Below, one piece after another: positions 32,726-40,870 of a stretch of DNA of 64,000 bases (its first letter is position 1; every line of letters begins with the position of its first letter). Origin of the DNA: CAVVTR01 sp963751245 (GTDB lineage Bacteria; Acidobacteriota; Thermoanaerobaculia; Thermoanaerobaculales; Thermoanaerobaculaceae); assembly GCA_963751245.1 (NCBI GenBank), contig CAVVTR010000008.1:372001-436000 (forward strand). Reading direction: 5' to 3'. Below the pieces are notes generated by a model. That model had not been told where the DNA came from. It searched no databases and saw only the letters and a list, made by a program, of their open reading frames with translations. The translations under genes were made by a program, and so were the position numbers.

Positions 32726-33478
32726 TCACAATGAACGCGCGCCCAGGCGGCCCTGCGGGCAGAAGTGCGCCAGGACGCGACGAACGTACCCGCGGGTCTC
32801 GCGATACGGCGGAATCCCGCCGGCGGCCTCCACGGCCCCCGCCCCGGCGTTGTAGGCCGCCAGCGCCAGGTCGAGGGACCCGAAGCGGTCGAGGAGGGCC
32901 CTCAGGTGCCGGCACCCGGCCTCGATGTTTGCCCTCGGGTCGTGGGGGTCCGAGATCCCCTCCTGGATCCACACGGCTGGCATGAGCTGCATCAGTCCCC
33001 GGGCGCCGACCCGGGACACGGCCCACCGGTCGAAGCGCGACTCGGCGTCGATCACCGCCGCCACCAGCCACGGATGGAGGTTGGTGCGCCGCGCGGCAGC
33101 CACGATCTCCGCCGCGTAGGGGAGGCCCCGGGGCAGCGGCTGGTCGGCGAACGCCGGCGAGCACGCCGGCTCCTCGATGGGCTCCGGCTCGGGATCCGGC
33201 TCGGTCTCCACGATCCGGTCGACCCGGTCCAGCGGCACCTCCACGGCCCCACCTCCGGGGAGATCGAGGCGGATGGTGCGCCGGTCGAGGACGCGGGCCC
33301 CGGCCACCGAGAGCAGCCGGCCGTCCACGAACACGACCAGGTACCCCGGCGGGCGCGCCGCCGCCTTCGCCCCCGCCCCCTCGGCCGCCCCGGCCACCGC
33401 CACGTTCGTCAGCAGGAGGACCAGGCCGAGCACCGTGCCCCGCGCGCGAACCGCCCCGGCTGCCCCGAGCGCCCGCAT
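32726..33478 (-). CDS. Lytic transglycosylase, SLT domain
   Basis: 250-residue exported peptidoglycan lyase. A signal-like hydrophobic segment (VLGLVLLLTNVAVAG) lies near residues 15-30. An N-terminal beta domain (YLVVFVDGRLLSVAGARVL) is followed by the SLT/lysozyme-like domain: catalytic Glu in AVIDAESRFD, then VGARGLMQLMP and LALAAYNAGAGAVE. It cleaves glycan strands, forming 1,6-anhydro-MurNAc. The start overlaps the xerD stop (TGATG), so the two are translationally coupled, an unusual pairing that may only reflect compact packing. Confidence 0.9.
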   Translation of the reverse strand: MRALGAAGAVRARGTVLGLVLLLTNVAVAGAAEGAGAKAAARPPGYLVVFVDGRLLSVAGARVLDRRTIRLDLPGGGAVEVPLDRVDRIVETEPDPEPEPIEEPACSPAFADQPLPRGLPYAAEIVAAARRTNLHPWLVAAVIDAESRFDRWAVSRVGARGLMQLMPAVWIQEGISDPHDPRANIEAGCRHLRALLDRFGSLDLALAAYNAGAGAVEAAGGIPPYRETRGYVRRVLAHFCPQGRLGARSL

Positions 33479-34404
33479 CACGCCCTCGGGTGCTTGGCGT
33501 CGTAGAGCATGCGCAGCCGCTCCCGCGTCACGTGGGTGTAGATCTCCGTGGTGGAGATGCTGGCGTGCCCCAGCATGGCCTGGACCGCCCGCAGGTCGGC
33601 GCCGTGCTCCAGGAGGTGCGTGGCGAAGGAGTGCCGCACCACGTGGGGTGACAGCTGCACCGTGATCCCGGCGCGGCGGCCGTACCTCCGGATCATGTGC
33701 CACACGCTCTGCCGCGTCAGGGCCGCCGCCCGCACCGAGAGGAACAGCTCCGCGGCGCGGTGGCGGTCGAGACCGGGCCTCACCTCCATGAGGTAGCGCC
33801 CGATCCAGGCCCGGGCCGACGAGCCCAGAGGCACGATGCGCTCCTTGCTCCCCTTTCCCCACACACGCACGAAACCAGGGTCCAGCCGCACACCGGACAC
33901 GGTGACGGACACCAGCTCCGAGACGCGCAGCCCGGTCGCGTAGAGCGTCTCCAGCATGGCGCGGTCGCGCACGCCGAGAGCCGTGGAGGTGTCCGGCGCG
34001 GCGAGGAGCGCCTCCACCTCGCCGGCGGACAGGAAGTGCGGCAGGCCCCGCATGAGCCGGGGGCTCTCCAGCTCCAGCGTCGGATCCCGGGCGATCTCGC
34101 CGGACTCGAGCAGGTACCGGAAGAGACCGCGCAGCGCCGCCAGGGAACGCGCCGCCGATCGCGCCGCCAGCCCGTGGCCCCGCAGCTCCGTCAGGTAGCG
34201 CCGCAGGTCGGACCGCTCACAGGAAACCACCGACACCCCGGCCGCCGCGAGCCACCGGCCGAACCGCTCCAGGTCCCGCCGGTAGGCCTCCACCGAGTTG
34301 GCCGCAAGGCCGCGCTCCACCACGAGCACCGACAGGTACTCCGGCAGCAGCCGGCGGAACAGCACGGTGTCGGGAAGGGGCCCTGCCACCCGGTGATTGT
34401 ACAC
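33478..34404 (-). CDS. xerD: Tyrosine recombinase XerD/XerC
   Basis: 308-residue site-specific recombinase that resolves chromosome dimers at dif. It has an N-terminal SAM-like DNA-binding domain (SVEAYRRDLERFGRWL) and a catalytic domain with the full active-site set: Arg160 (ATGLRVSEL), Lys187 (GKGSKERIVPLG), His254 and Arg257 (SPHVVRHSFATHLL), His280 (LGHASISTTEIY) and nucleophile Tyr289. Length and motif text fit chromosomal XerD/XerC; no att sites or phage genes are near. It is followed by the coupled transglycosylase gene. Confidence 0.9.
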   Translation of the reverse strand: MYNHRVAGPLPDTVLFRRLLPEYLSVLVVERGLAANSVEAYRRDLERFGRWLAAAGVSVVSCERSDLRRYLTELRGHGLAARSAARSLAALRGLFRYLLESGEIARDPTLELESPRLMRGLPHFLSAGEVEALLAAPDTSTALGVRDRAMLETLYATGLRVSELVSVTVSGVRLDPGFVRVWGKGSKERIVPLGSSARAWIGRYLMEVRPGLDRHRAAELFLSVRAAALTRQSVWHMIRRYGRRAGITVQLSPHVVRHSFATHLLEHGADLRAVQAMLGHASISTTEIYTHVTRERLRMLYDAKHPRA

Positions 34405-34420
34405 ACCGGGAGCCCCGGCA

Positions 34421-35251
34421 TCAGTCGGCGGCCTTCTCCCAGGCGAAGGGGATCTCGTCCGGGAACCCCCACCGCACGAGGGCCTGCCCGTTGGTGGCGT
34501 AGAGCCCGCCCGCCACCTCGCTCCGGTACCCGGTCCAGGCGCTGAACGGCACGCGGTTGACGCAGTTCTCGGCCACCACCGTCTTGGTCTTCTTGCGGGG
34601 GTTGTCCAGGAGCTCGCGGCGCGCGTCCGCGAAGCGGCTCTCCGCCGCCAGCTGGGTCTGGTCCGCCTCGAGCTCGGTGAAGAGCACCTGCCGGAAGATC
34701 TTGCCCGGGCGGTGGGTCGCGTACCACGCGTACTCCCGGGGCGTGAGGTTCGACAGCACGACGAACTCCACCGGGGCCAGGATCATGTACACCCGCGGGG
34801 TCCGCGCCGCCGGCGGCTCCGCGCCCACCGCGGCCGCCACGTCCTCCGGCGTCATACCCTCGTGGCAGGCGACCTCGGAATACGTCGCCAGCTTCTCCGG
34901 GCCGACGAGCCCCATCACCTGGCCACCGGTCTTCCCCAGCGACACCGTCCGGTACGCCTCGAGAGGCGTGCAGCTGAACGCGTTGTTGGACAACGCGGTC
35001 TTGGTGCGCCGGCCCTCGGCGATGGCGCGCAGCGCCATCAGCGTGTCTGCCCGGGCGTCCCGCCAGCCGCCTTCGTCCAGGAACGTGAACGCGGGGCCCA
35101 TGCCGTCGATCGCGAGGTCGACGAGGACGGTCCTGCCGTAGAAGAACCTCCCCGAACCGGGGCTGACGTGCCTGGCGAAACCCTCCACACCCAGGTCCGT
35201 CGCCGTCAGCACGCCCTGGGGTACGGTCAGAATCAGGTTGAGCTCGTTCAT
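34421..35251 (-). CDS. Uncharacterised protein, no recognised family
   Basis: 276-residue protein I cannot assign. It begins MNELNLILTVPQGVLTATDL, has no signal peptide or membrane helix, and mixes short strands and helices like a globular soluble enzyme or binding protein. Four cysteines are scattered (ALSNNAFSCTPLE, SEVACHEGM, AENCVNRVP among them). A ribosome site (GAAAGGAAG) lies before ATG 35251. It precedes xerD on the same strand by 16 bases and follows the ATL gene by 84, but neither suggests a role. The coding frame is well supported by third-position GC and clean boundaries. Confidence 0.72.
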   Translation of the reverse strand: MNELNLILTVPQGVLTATDLGVEGFARHVSPGSGRFFYGRTVLVDLAIDGMGPAFTFLDEGGWRDARADTLMALRAIAEGRRTKTALSNNAFSCTPLEAYRTVSLGKTGGQVMGLVGPEKLATYSEVACHEGMTPEDVAAAVGAEPPAARTPRVYMILAPVEFVVLSNLTPREYAWYATHRPGKIFRQVLFTELEADQTQLAAESRFADARRELLDNPRKKTKTVVAENCVNRVPFSAWTGYRSEVAGGLYATNGQALVRWGFPDEIPFAWEKAAD

Positions 35252-35335
35252 GGTGTCTTCCTTTCAGCCGCCCCGCCACCACCGTGGCCGGCTGCCGGTC
35301 CCGCCGGCGCCGCGCCGCCCGTCTCCGGCGGGTCC

Positions 35336-35743
35336 TCACTCCCCGGGGGCGTCGGGGTGTCCGGCGCCTTCCGGAGCGAACCGGTAGCGCCTGACGTCCA
35401 GCGTCCCGTCGCTGCGAAACTCAACCCCTTCTGCCTCCAGAAACTTCCTCTGCAACCCCGGCGGCAGGTCGGGCAGCCGCGCCGTGGAGCACGCCCCCTG
35501 CGCGTTGACCACCCGGTGCCAAGGCACGCCGTCGGGACAGACGTGGAGCGCCCAGCCCACCGCCACGGGTGACAGCCGGTGCCCGAGGAGGCCCGAGATC
35601 TGCCCGTAGGTCATGATCCGGCCCGGGGGAATGCCCCGCACGATGTCGTAGACCAGGGTCCACGCGCTCCCGCTGCCGGGGCCCACGTGGCCGTGGACCC
35701 GCCCGGAGAAGGGGCCCTTGTGCCGCCGCTCCCCGTCCGTCAT
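35336..35743 (-). CDS. Alkyltransferase-like protein (ATL), MGMT family
   Basis: 135-residue DNA-binding protein of the O6-alkylguanine alkyltransferase fold. The active-site motif PCHRV is replaced by PWHRV (Trp75), the hallmark of ATL proteins, which bind O6-alkylguanine and flag it for nucleotide excision repair instead of repairing it directly. Helix-turn-helix part: YGQISGLLGHR; upstream IVRGIPPGRIMTYG. About 25 N-terminal residues are weakly conserved, so the true start may be internal. It lies 24 bases after the Tag glycosylase gene, forming an alkylation-repair pair. Confidence 0.87.
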   Translation of the reverse strand: MTDGERRHKGPFSGRVHGHVGPGSGSAWTLVYDIVRGIPPGRIMTYGQISGLLGHRLSPVAVGWALHVCPDGVPWHRVVNAQGACSTARLPDLPPGLQRKFLEAEGVEFRSDGTLDVRRYRFAPEGAGHPDAPGE

Positions 35744-35767
35744 GCCACCCCCGTCCGCCCGCCTCCC

Positions 35768-36328
35768 TCACACCTCCCCGTGGCGGAAGCAGCTCACGAG
35801 GTGGTCGTTGACGAGGCCGCAGGCCTGCATGTGGGCGTAGACCACCGTCGGCCCGACGAAGCTGAACCCCCGGCGCCGCAGCTCGCGGCTCAGTGCCTCC
35901 GACTCGGCGGTGGAGGCGGGCAGCTCGCCCAGGGAGCGCCAGTGGTTGCGGCGCGGCCGACCGTCCACGAAGCGCCACACCAGGGCGTCGAAGGTGCCGA
36001 GCTCGTCCTGCACGGCCAGGAAGGCGCGGGCGTTCTGCACCGCCGAGGCGATCTTGCGCCGGTTGCGCACGATGCCGGCATCGAGCACGAGGCTCTCCAC
36101 GTCGGCCTCGGAGAACGCCGCCACCCGGGCCGGGTCGAAGCCGGCGAAGGCGCGGCGGTACCCCTCGCGCTTGTGCAGGATCGTCCTCCACGACAGGCCC
36201 GCCTGGGCCGCCTCCAGCACGAGGAACTCGAAGTGCCGGAGGTCGTCGTGCACGGGCACGCCCCACTCCTCGTCGTGGTAGGCGATCATCGCGGGATCGT
36301 CGGCGGACCACGGGCATCGCTGGACCAT
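35768..36328 (-). CDS. tag: DNA-3-methyladenine glycosylase I
   Basis: 186-residue base-excision repair enzyme that removes 3-methyladenine. N-terminal MVQRCPWSADDPAMIAYHDE and EEWGVPVHDD match Tag, including the zinc-site Cys near the start and the C-terminal His/Cys (CGLVNDHLVSCFRH). Other signatures: FEFLVLEAAQAGLSWRTIL, FSFVGPTVVYAHMQA. ATG 36328 is chosen at the conserved N-terminus; the longer frame to 36457 is unsupported. Followed by the ATL gene on the same strand. Confidence 0.95.
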   Translation of the reverse strand: MVQRCPWSADDPAMIAYHDEEWGVPVHDDLRHFEFLVLEAAQAGLSWRTILHKREGYRRAFAGFDPARVAAFSEADVESLVLDAGIVRNRRKIASAVQNARAFLAVQDELGTFDALVWRFVDGRPRRNHWRSLGELPASTAESEALSRELRRRGFSFVGPTVVYAHMQACGLVNDHLVSCFRHGEV

Positions 36329-36498
36329 GCCGCGAGGATACACCGCCGTGCCGCCCCGCCTGCCCCCGGGTTCTGCCATAATCACGGCGCCGGGATGCCG
36401 CCGACGCGCCGCCCGCCCCGGCCGGCGCCGCCACCCCGGAACCGTCCGGGGCGCCACCCGGGGCCGGCGTCCACGACAGGCATCCCGAGGAGGCGCAC

Positions 36499-38223
36499 GT
36501 GAAGACCTTCGACTTCAAGATCGATCCCCTGACCGGAGAGCAGTACTACGAGGTGTACCTGCGCAGCCAGCAGCTCCTCAACGACTCGCTGCTCAACAAG
36601 GGCTCCCACTTCACCATCGAGGAGCGCGCCAGCCTGGGCCTCGTGGGCCTGCTGCCCCACGGCGTCTCGACTCCCTCGGAGCAGCTGCGCCGGGCGCTGG
36701 AGAGCTACCGGCGCAAGCCCGACGACATGGAGCGCTACGTCTTCCTGCTGGGGCTGTTGAACCGCAACGAGACGCTGTTCTACCGCCTCCTCCTGGACAA
36801 CCTCGCCGACATGCTCCCCATCGTCTACACCCCCACGGTGGGGCAGGCCTGCCAGCAGCTGTCGCGCATCATGCGGCGCGCCCGGGGCGTCTACATCAAC
36901 CCTGACAACATCGGGGCCATCGACGAGATCTTCCGCAACGTCCCGCTGCCCAGCGTGCAGCTCATCGTGGTCACGGACGGCGAGAGAATCCTCGGACTGG
37001 GCGACCTGGGCGCCGACGGCATGGGCATCCCGGTGGGCAAGGTCAGCCTGTACGTGGCGGCGGGAGGCCTCTCCCCGGCCTGCTGCCTGCCCATCTGCCT
37101 CGACGTGGGGACCAACAACGAAGATCTCCTCGTCGATCCCCTCTACCTGGGCTACCGCTATCCCCGGCTGGAGGGCGCCGCCTACGACAAGCTCGTCGAG
37201 CGCTTCGTCCTCGGTGTGAAGCGGAGCTTCCCCGGGGCCCTCATCCAGTGGGAGGACTTCGCCAAGCACAAGGCGTTCATGCTGCTCCGGCGCTATCGCG
37301 ACCGCATCCTCTCCTTCAACGACGACATCCAGGGCACCGGAGCGACGGCTTGCGCCTCGCTGCTCACCGCCATGCGGATCAAGGGGAGCTCCTTCGGCCG
37401 CGAGCGCTTCGTCATCGTCGGGTTCGGGCAGGCCGGCTACGGCACCGCAAGGAGCATCCGCGCCATCCTCGAGGAAGAGGGGCTGTCCCGCGAAGAGATC
37501 CGCGACCGCATCTTCGCGGTGGACGCCCAGGGGCTGCTCCTCGAGGACGACGAGGGGCTGGAGCCGACCCAGCGGGAGTTCGCGCAGCCCCGGGCCGCGG
37601 TGGCGGGTTGGACGCTGGACTCCCCCTCCCGCGTCACCCTCCAGGACGTGATCCGCAACGCCCGTCCGTCGGTGATCGCCGGCTTCACGGCGCGGACCGG
37701 CCTGTTCGACCGGGCGCTGCTGGAGCAGATGGGCCGCAACGACCAGCGCCCGGTCGTGCTCGCCCTCTCCAACCCCACCACGAAGTCGGAGTGCACGCCG
37801 GACGAGGCGCTGCACGCCACCGGAGGACGGGCGCTGGTGGCGACGGGCAGCCCCTTCGCCCCGGTCGAGGTGGCCGGCCGCACCGTGGCGGTCTCCCAGT
37901 GCAACAACCTCTACATGTTCCCCGGTGTCGGACTGGGGGCGCTGGTGGCCCGCGCCCCCCGCATCACCGACAGCATGTTCGTCTCCGCCGCCAAGGCGCT
38001 GAGCGCCATGGTGTCCGGCGATGAGGAGGAGCGCGGCCTGCTGCTGCCCTCCATGGGGGGCATCCGGGAGGTGTCGGCGCGCGTGGCCCGGTCGGTGGCC
38101 ATCGAGGCGAGGGACTCGGGCCTGGGCAGGCTCCTCGACGACGAAGGTCTCGAGGAGGTGATCCGCAAGGCGCAGTGGCAGCCGGAGTTCGTACCGTACC
38201 GGCCCGGCCGCCTGCACCCCTGA
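36499..38223 (+). CDS. maeA: NAD-dependent malic enzyme (SfcA/MaeA type)
   Basis: 574-residue oxidative decarboxylase of malate to pyruvate, the long form like E. coli MaeA (565 residues). Motifs: LLNKGSHFTIEER, LLGLLNRNETLFYRLL, PIVYTPTVGQACQQ with catalytic Tyr, VTDGERILGLGDLGADGMGI, ILSFNDDIQGTGATACA for metal binding, and VGFGQAGYGTARS for NAD. The GTG start at 36499 lies after GAGGAGG. It converges on egtD with a six-base gap and appears monocistronic. It links the citrate cycle to pyruvate. Confidence 0.95.
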   Translation: MKTFDFKIDPLTGEQYYEVYLRSQQLLNDSLLNKGSHFTIEERASLGLVGLLPHGVSTPSEQLRRALESYRRKPDDMERYVFLLGLLNRNETLFYRLLLDNLADMLPIVYTPTVGQACQQLSRIMRRARGVYINPDNIGAIDEIFRNVPLPSVQLIVVTDGERILGLGDLGADGMGIPVGKVSLYVAAGGLSPACCLPICLDVGTNNEDLLVDPLYLGYRYPRLEGAAYDKLVERFVLGVKRSFPGALIQWEDFAKHKAFMLLRRYRDRILSFNDDIQGTGATACASLLTAMRIKGSSFGRERFVIVGFGQAGYGTARSIRAILEEEGLSREEIRDRIFAVDAQGLLLEDDEGLEPTQREFAQPRAAVAGWTLDSPSRVTLQDVIRNARPSVIAGFTARTGLFDRALLEQMGRNDQRPVVLALSNPTTKSECTPDEALHATGGRALVATGSPFAPVEVAGRTVAVSQCNNLYMFPGVGLGALVARAPRITDSMFVSAAKALSAMVSGDEEERGLLLPSMGGIREVSARVARSVAIEARDSGLGRLLDDEGLEEVIRKAQWQPEFVPYRPGRLHP

Positions 38224-38229
38224 GCGCCG

Positions 38230-39207
38230 TCAGGCGGCGCGCAGGAGCGCCAGCGCGAACCGGCCCTCGGGGTCGGTGAACCAGCGCCAAAGCTCGAGCC
38301 CTGCCGCGGGAAGGTGGGCGCGGAAAGACTCCCGAGTGTACTTGCAGGAGATCTCCGTCCTGATCTCCTGCCCTGCGGCGAGGTCGAGGGTGAGCCCGGA
38401 GCGGGGAACGGCCACGGTCATGGGGCGGAGAGCCCGCACCCGCATCTCGATCCAGGCGTTGACAGGGTCGAAGAACGCAACGTGCTCGAAGCCTCCGAGG
38501 TCGAAGTCGGCTCCGAGCCTGTCGTTGAGGACGCGCAGGATGTTGAGGTTGAACTCGCCGGTGACCCCCGAGGCGTCGTTGTAGGCCGCCTCCAGCACGC
38601 CCACGTCCTTGACGAGGTCGACGCCGACCAGGAAAGCGCCTCCGACCCCGAGGATCCCGCGGACCGAGGACAGGAAGCCCGGAACCAGCGCCGGCTGCAG
38701 GTTGCCGAACGTTCCGGCGAGGAAGATGGCGAGCCTGCCGGCGGCAGGCTCCAGGCGCCCGAGATCCCTCGTGAAGTCCCCCACGATGCCGCGCACCTCG
38801 AGGCCGGCGAACTCCCCCGCGAGCCGCCGCGCCGACGACTCCAGGAACGTCCGGTTGATGTCCAGCAGGGTGCAGCGGTCGAGCAGGCCCCGTCGCGCCA
38901 TTCCCGCGAGGAGCAGACGGATCTTGCGGCCCGCCCCCGAGCCCAGCTCGAGCAGCTCGCGCGGGCGGACCAGGTCCACGATCTCGCCGGTCGCCCGCTC
39001 CAGCAGGCACTCCTCGGTCCTCGTCTGGTAGTACTCGGGGAGCTGGGTGATGGCCTCGAACAGCTCGCTCCCGCGGTCGTCGTAGAAGTACTTCGAGGGT
39101 AGCCAGGGAGGGACGGCGCGCAGGCTCTCACCCACCTCGACGGCCATCAGGCGGTCGGCGTCCCCCCCCGCCTGCCCGTTCTCGATGATGACTCGGGATT
39201 GGTCCAT
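38230..39207 (-). CDS. egtD: L-histidine N-alpha-methyltransferase EgtD
   Basis: 325-residue SAM-dependent methyltransferase that makes hercynine, first step of ergothioneine synthesis. Motifs: SKYFYDDRGSELFEAITQLP, EYYQTRTEECLL, SAM site ELGSGAGRKIRLLL, YNDASGVTGEFNLNIL with substrate-binding Tyr and Asn, and FFDPVNAWIEMRV. ATG 39207 is picked at the family length; the longer frame into the intergenic region is noise. It is divergent from egtB with 226 bases between, so both may share control. Confidence 0.95.
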   Translation of the reverse strand: MDQSRVIIENGQAGGDADRLMAVEVGESLRAVPPWLPSKYFYDDRGSELFEAITQLPEYYQTRTEECLLERATGEIVDLVRPRELLELGSGAGRKIRLLLAGMARRGLLDRCTLLDINRTFLESSARRLAGEFAGLEVRGIVGDFTRDLGRLEPAAGRLAIFLAGTFGNLQPALVPGFLSSVRGILGVGGAFLVGVDLVKDVGVLEAAYNDASGVTGEFNLNILRVLNDRLGADFDLGGFEHVAFFDPVNAWIEMRVRALRPMTVAVPRSGLTLDLAAGQEIRTEISCKYTRESFRAHLPAAGLELWRWFTDPEGRFALALLRAA

Positions 39208-39433
39208 CGCAGCCTCCCCGGCCCGGGCTCCGCCTTGCTCCGGCCTGCCCGCACCCTGGTCATCCCCTTCAATGCCGGTCCGGACCGGTTTCATTCTCAC
39301 GGGCGGCCCGCCGGCCGGACGCGAAGTTTCGAGAAATGGCTCCGGCCACCCGCCTGTTGTGCCGGCAAAGGGCCGCACCAGCACGGATGCAACGGCCTCC
39401 GGCCCGTGCCCGCGTGGCCCGCAGGGAGGAATC

Positions 39434-40723
39434 ATGGCAGCCATCAACAGGGCCGAGGGCGGCGCCGCAGCGGTGGCGGGGGGCCGCGAGGCACTGCTCC
39501 GCCGCTTCCGGGAGGTCCGCACCATGAGCATGAGCCTCGCGGCGCCCCTCGCGCCGGAGGACATGGTGGTGCAGTCGATGCCGGACGCCAGCCCCACCAA
39601 GTGGCACCTGGCCCACACCACCTGGTTCTTCGAGGCGCTCGTGCTGCGCCCGGGGACGCCGTGGTACGACCCTGGCTTCCCCTACCTCTTCAACTCCTAC
39701 TACAACTCTCTGGGCGAGCAGTTCCCGCGGCCGCGGCGCGGGCTCATCACCCGCCCGACGGTGGCCGAGGTGGAGCGCTACCGCCGGCACGTGGACGACG
39801 CGATCGCGGGCCTCGTCGCCGCCATGACGGAGCAGGAGCTGGCCCGCCTGGGGCCGGTGATCGAGATCGGCACCCACCACGAGCAGCAGCACCAGGAGCT
39901 CATCCTCACCGACATCAAGCACGCCCTCGCGCAGAACCCCCTGCGCCCCGCGTACCGGGCGCGGGAGTCGGAGGGCCACCCGGAGCCGCCCCCCACCGGG
40001 TGGACCGCCTACGGCGAGGGCATCCACACCGTCGGCCACGCCGGCACCGGCTTCGCCTACGACAACGAGGGGCCGCGCCACCGCGTCCTCCTCCCCGGCT
40101 TCGAGATCGCCGAGCGCCCGGTGGCCAACGCCGAGGTCCTCGCCTTCATCGAGGACGGCGGCTACCGGCGCCCGGAGCTGTGGCTGTCCGAAGGGTGGTC
40201 GGCCGTGCAGCGCGAAGGCTGGGCGGCGCCCCTCTATTTCGAGCGCAGGGACGGGCGCTGGTGGCACTTCACCCTGGCGGGTCCGGCGCCCGTGGATCCG
40301 GCGGAGCCCGCCTGCCACCTGAGCTACTACGAGGCGGACGCCCTCGCGCGCTGGGCCGGCGCCCGGCTGCCCACGGAGTTCGAATGGGAGGTCGCCGCGG
40401 CCACCGCCGCGACGGACGGGACGTTCCTGGAGAGCGGGCGGCACCATCCCGCCCCCCTCCCCGCTGCCGGCGGCCCCCGCGGGTTCTTCGGAGACGTGTG
40501 GCAGTGGACGTCCTCGTCCTATGCCCCCTACCCCGGGTACCGTGCCGGCGACGGCGCGCTCGGGGAGTACAACGGCAAGTTCATGTGCAACCAGTACGTG
40601 CTGCGGGGCGGCTCCTGCGCCACGCCCCGATCGCACATCCGCCTCACCTACCGCAACTTCTGGGCGCCCCACACACGCTTCCAGTTCTCGGGCTGCCGCC
40701 TGGCGCGCGACGCCGGCCGGTGA
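39434..40723 (+). CDS. egtB: Ergothioneine sulfoxide synthase EgtB
   Basis: 429-residue non-heme iron enzyme joining hercynine to a thiol (gamma-glutamylcysteine or cysteine) with O2. The N-terminal DinB domain supplies the iron triad: His in KWHLAHTTW and the HxxxHxE of HHEQQHQELIL. The C-terminal part is an FGE-sulfatase domain (NEGPRHRVLLPGF, RLPTEFEWEVAAA, GFFGDVWQWTSSSY, LRGGSCATP). ATG 39434 follows GGGAGGAATC. It is divergent from egtD. Egt A, C and E are not in the window, so thiol donor and lyase are unknown. Confidence 0.95.
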   Translation: MAAINRAEGGAAAVAGGREALLRRFREVRTMSMSLAAPLAPEDMVVQSMPDASPTKWHLAHTTWFFEALVLRPGTPWYDPGFPYLFNSYYNSLGEQFPRPRRGLITRPTVAEVERYRRHVDDAIAGLVAAMTEQELARLGPVIEIGTHHEQQHQELILTDIKHALAQNPLRPAYRARESEGHPEPPPTGWTAYGEGIHTVGHAGTGFAYDNEGPRHRVLLPGFEIAERPVANAEVLAFIEDGGYRRPELWLSEGWSAVQREGWAAPLYFERRDGRWWHFTLAGPAPVDPAEPACHLSYYEADALARWAGARLPTEFEWEVAAATAATDGTFLESGRHHPAPLPAAGGPRGFFGDVWQWTSSSYAPYPGYRAGDGALGEYNGKFMCNQYVLRGGSCATPRSHIRLTYRNFWAPHTRFQFSGCRLARDAGR

Positions 40724-40815
40724 CCCGGGACCGCCGCGGCCATCGCGCCCGGAGCGGAATGGCGGCCCTCGGACCCGGCGTTGGAAATCCTGCGATGGAA
40801 GTGCGACGGCAATCC

Positions 40816-40833
40816 CCGTTCCTGAGAGAACGG
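40816..40833. repeat. Short inverted repeat upstream of Lon-like gene
   Basis: CCGTTC-CTGAGA-GAACGG: perfect 6-bp arms with a 6-base spacer, 38 bases before the Lon-like start codon. It could be an operator or a small hairpin in the leader; a single copy and no known match leave it undecided. Confidence 0.35.
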
Positions 40834-40870
40834 ACCCCGGAGAAGGCGCCGGGGAGGAAGGCGATCCTGC

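Noticed and set aside
33478..34404. XerD-like recombinase as sign of an integrated mobile element
   Set aside because: Sequence and length are those of chromosomal XerC/XerD; no direct repeats, tRNA end or phage/plasmid genes nearby.
35336..35743. Active O6-methylguanine methyltransferase
   Set aside because: The acceptor Cys of PCHRV is Trp, so the protein cannot take up the alkyl group; ATL is the right call.
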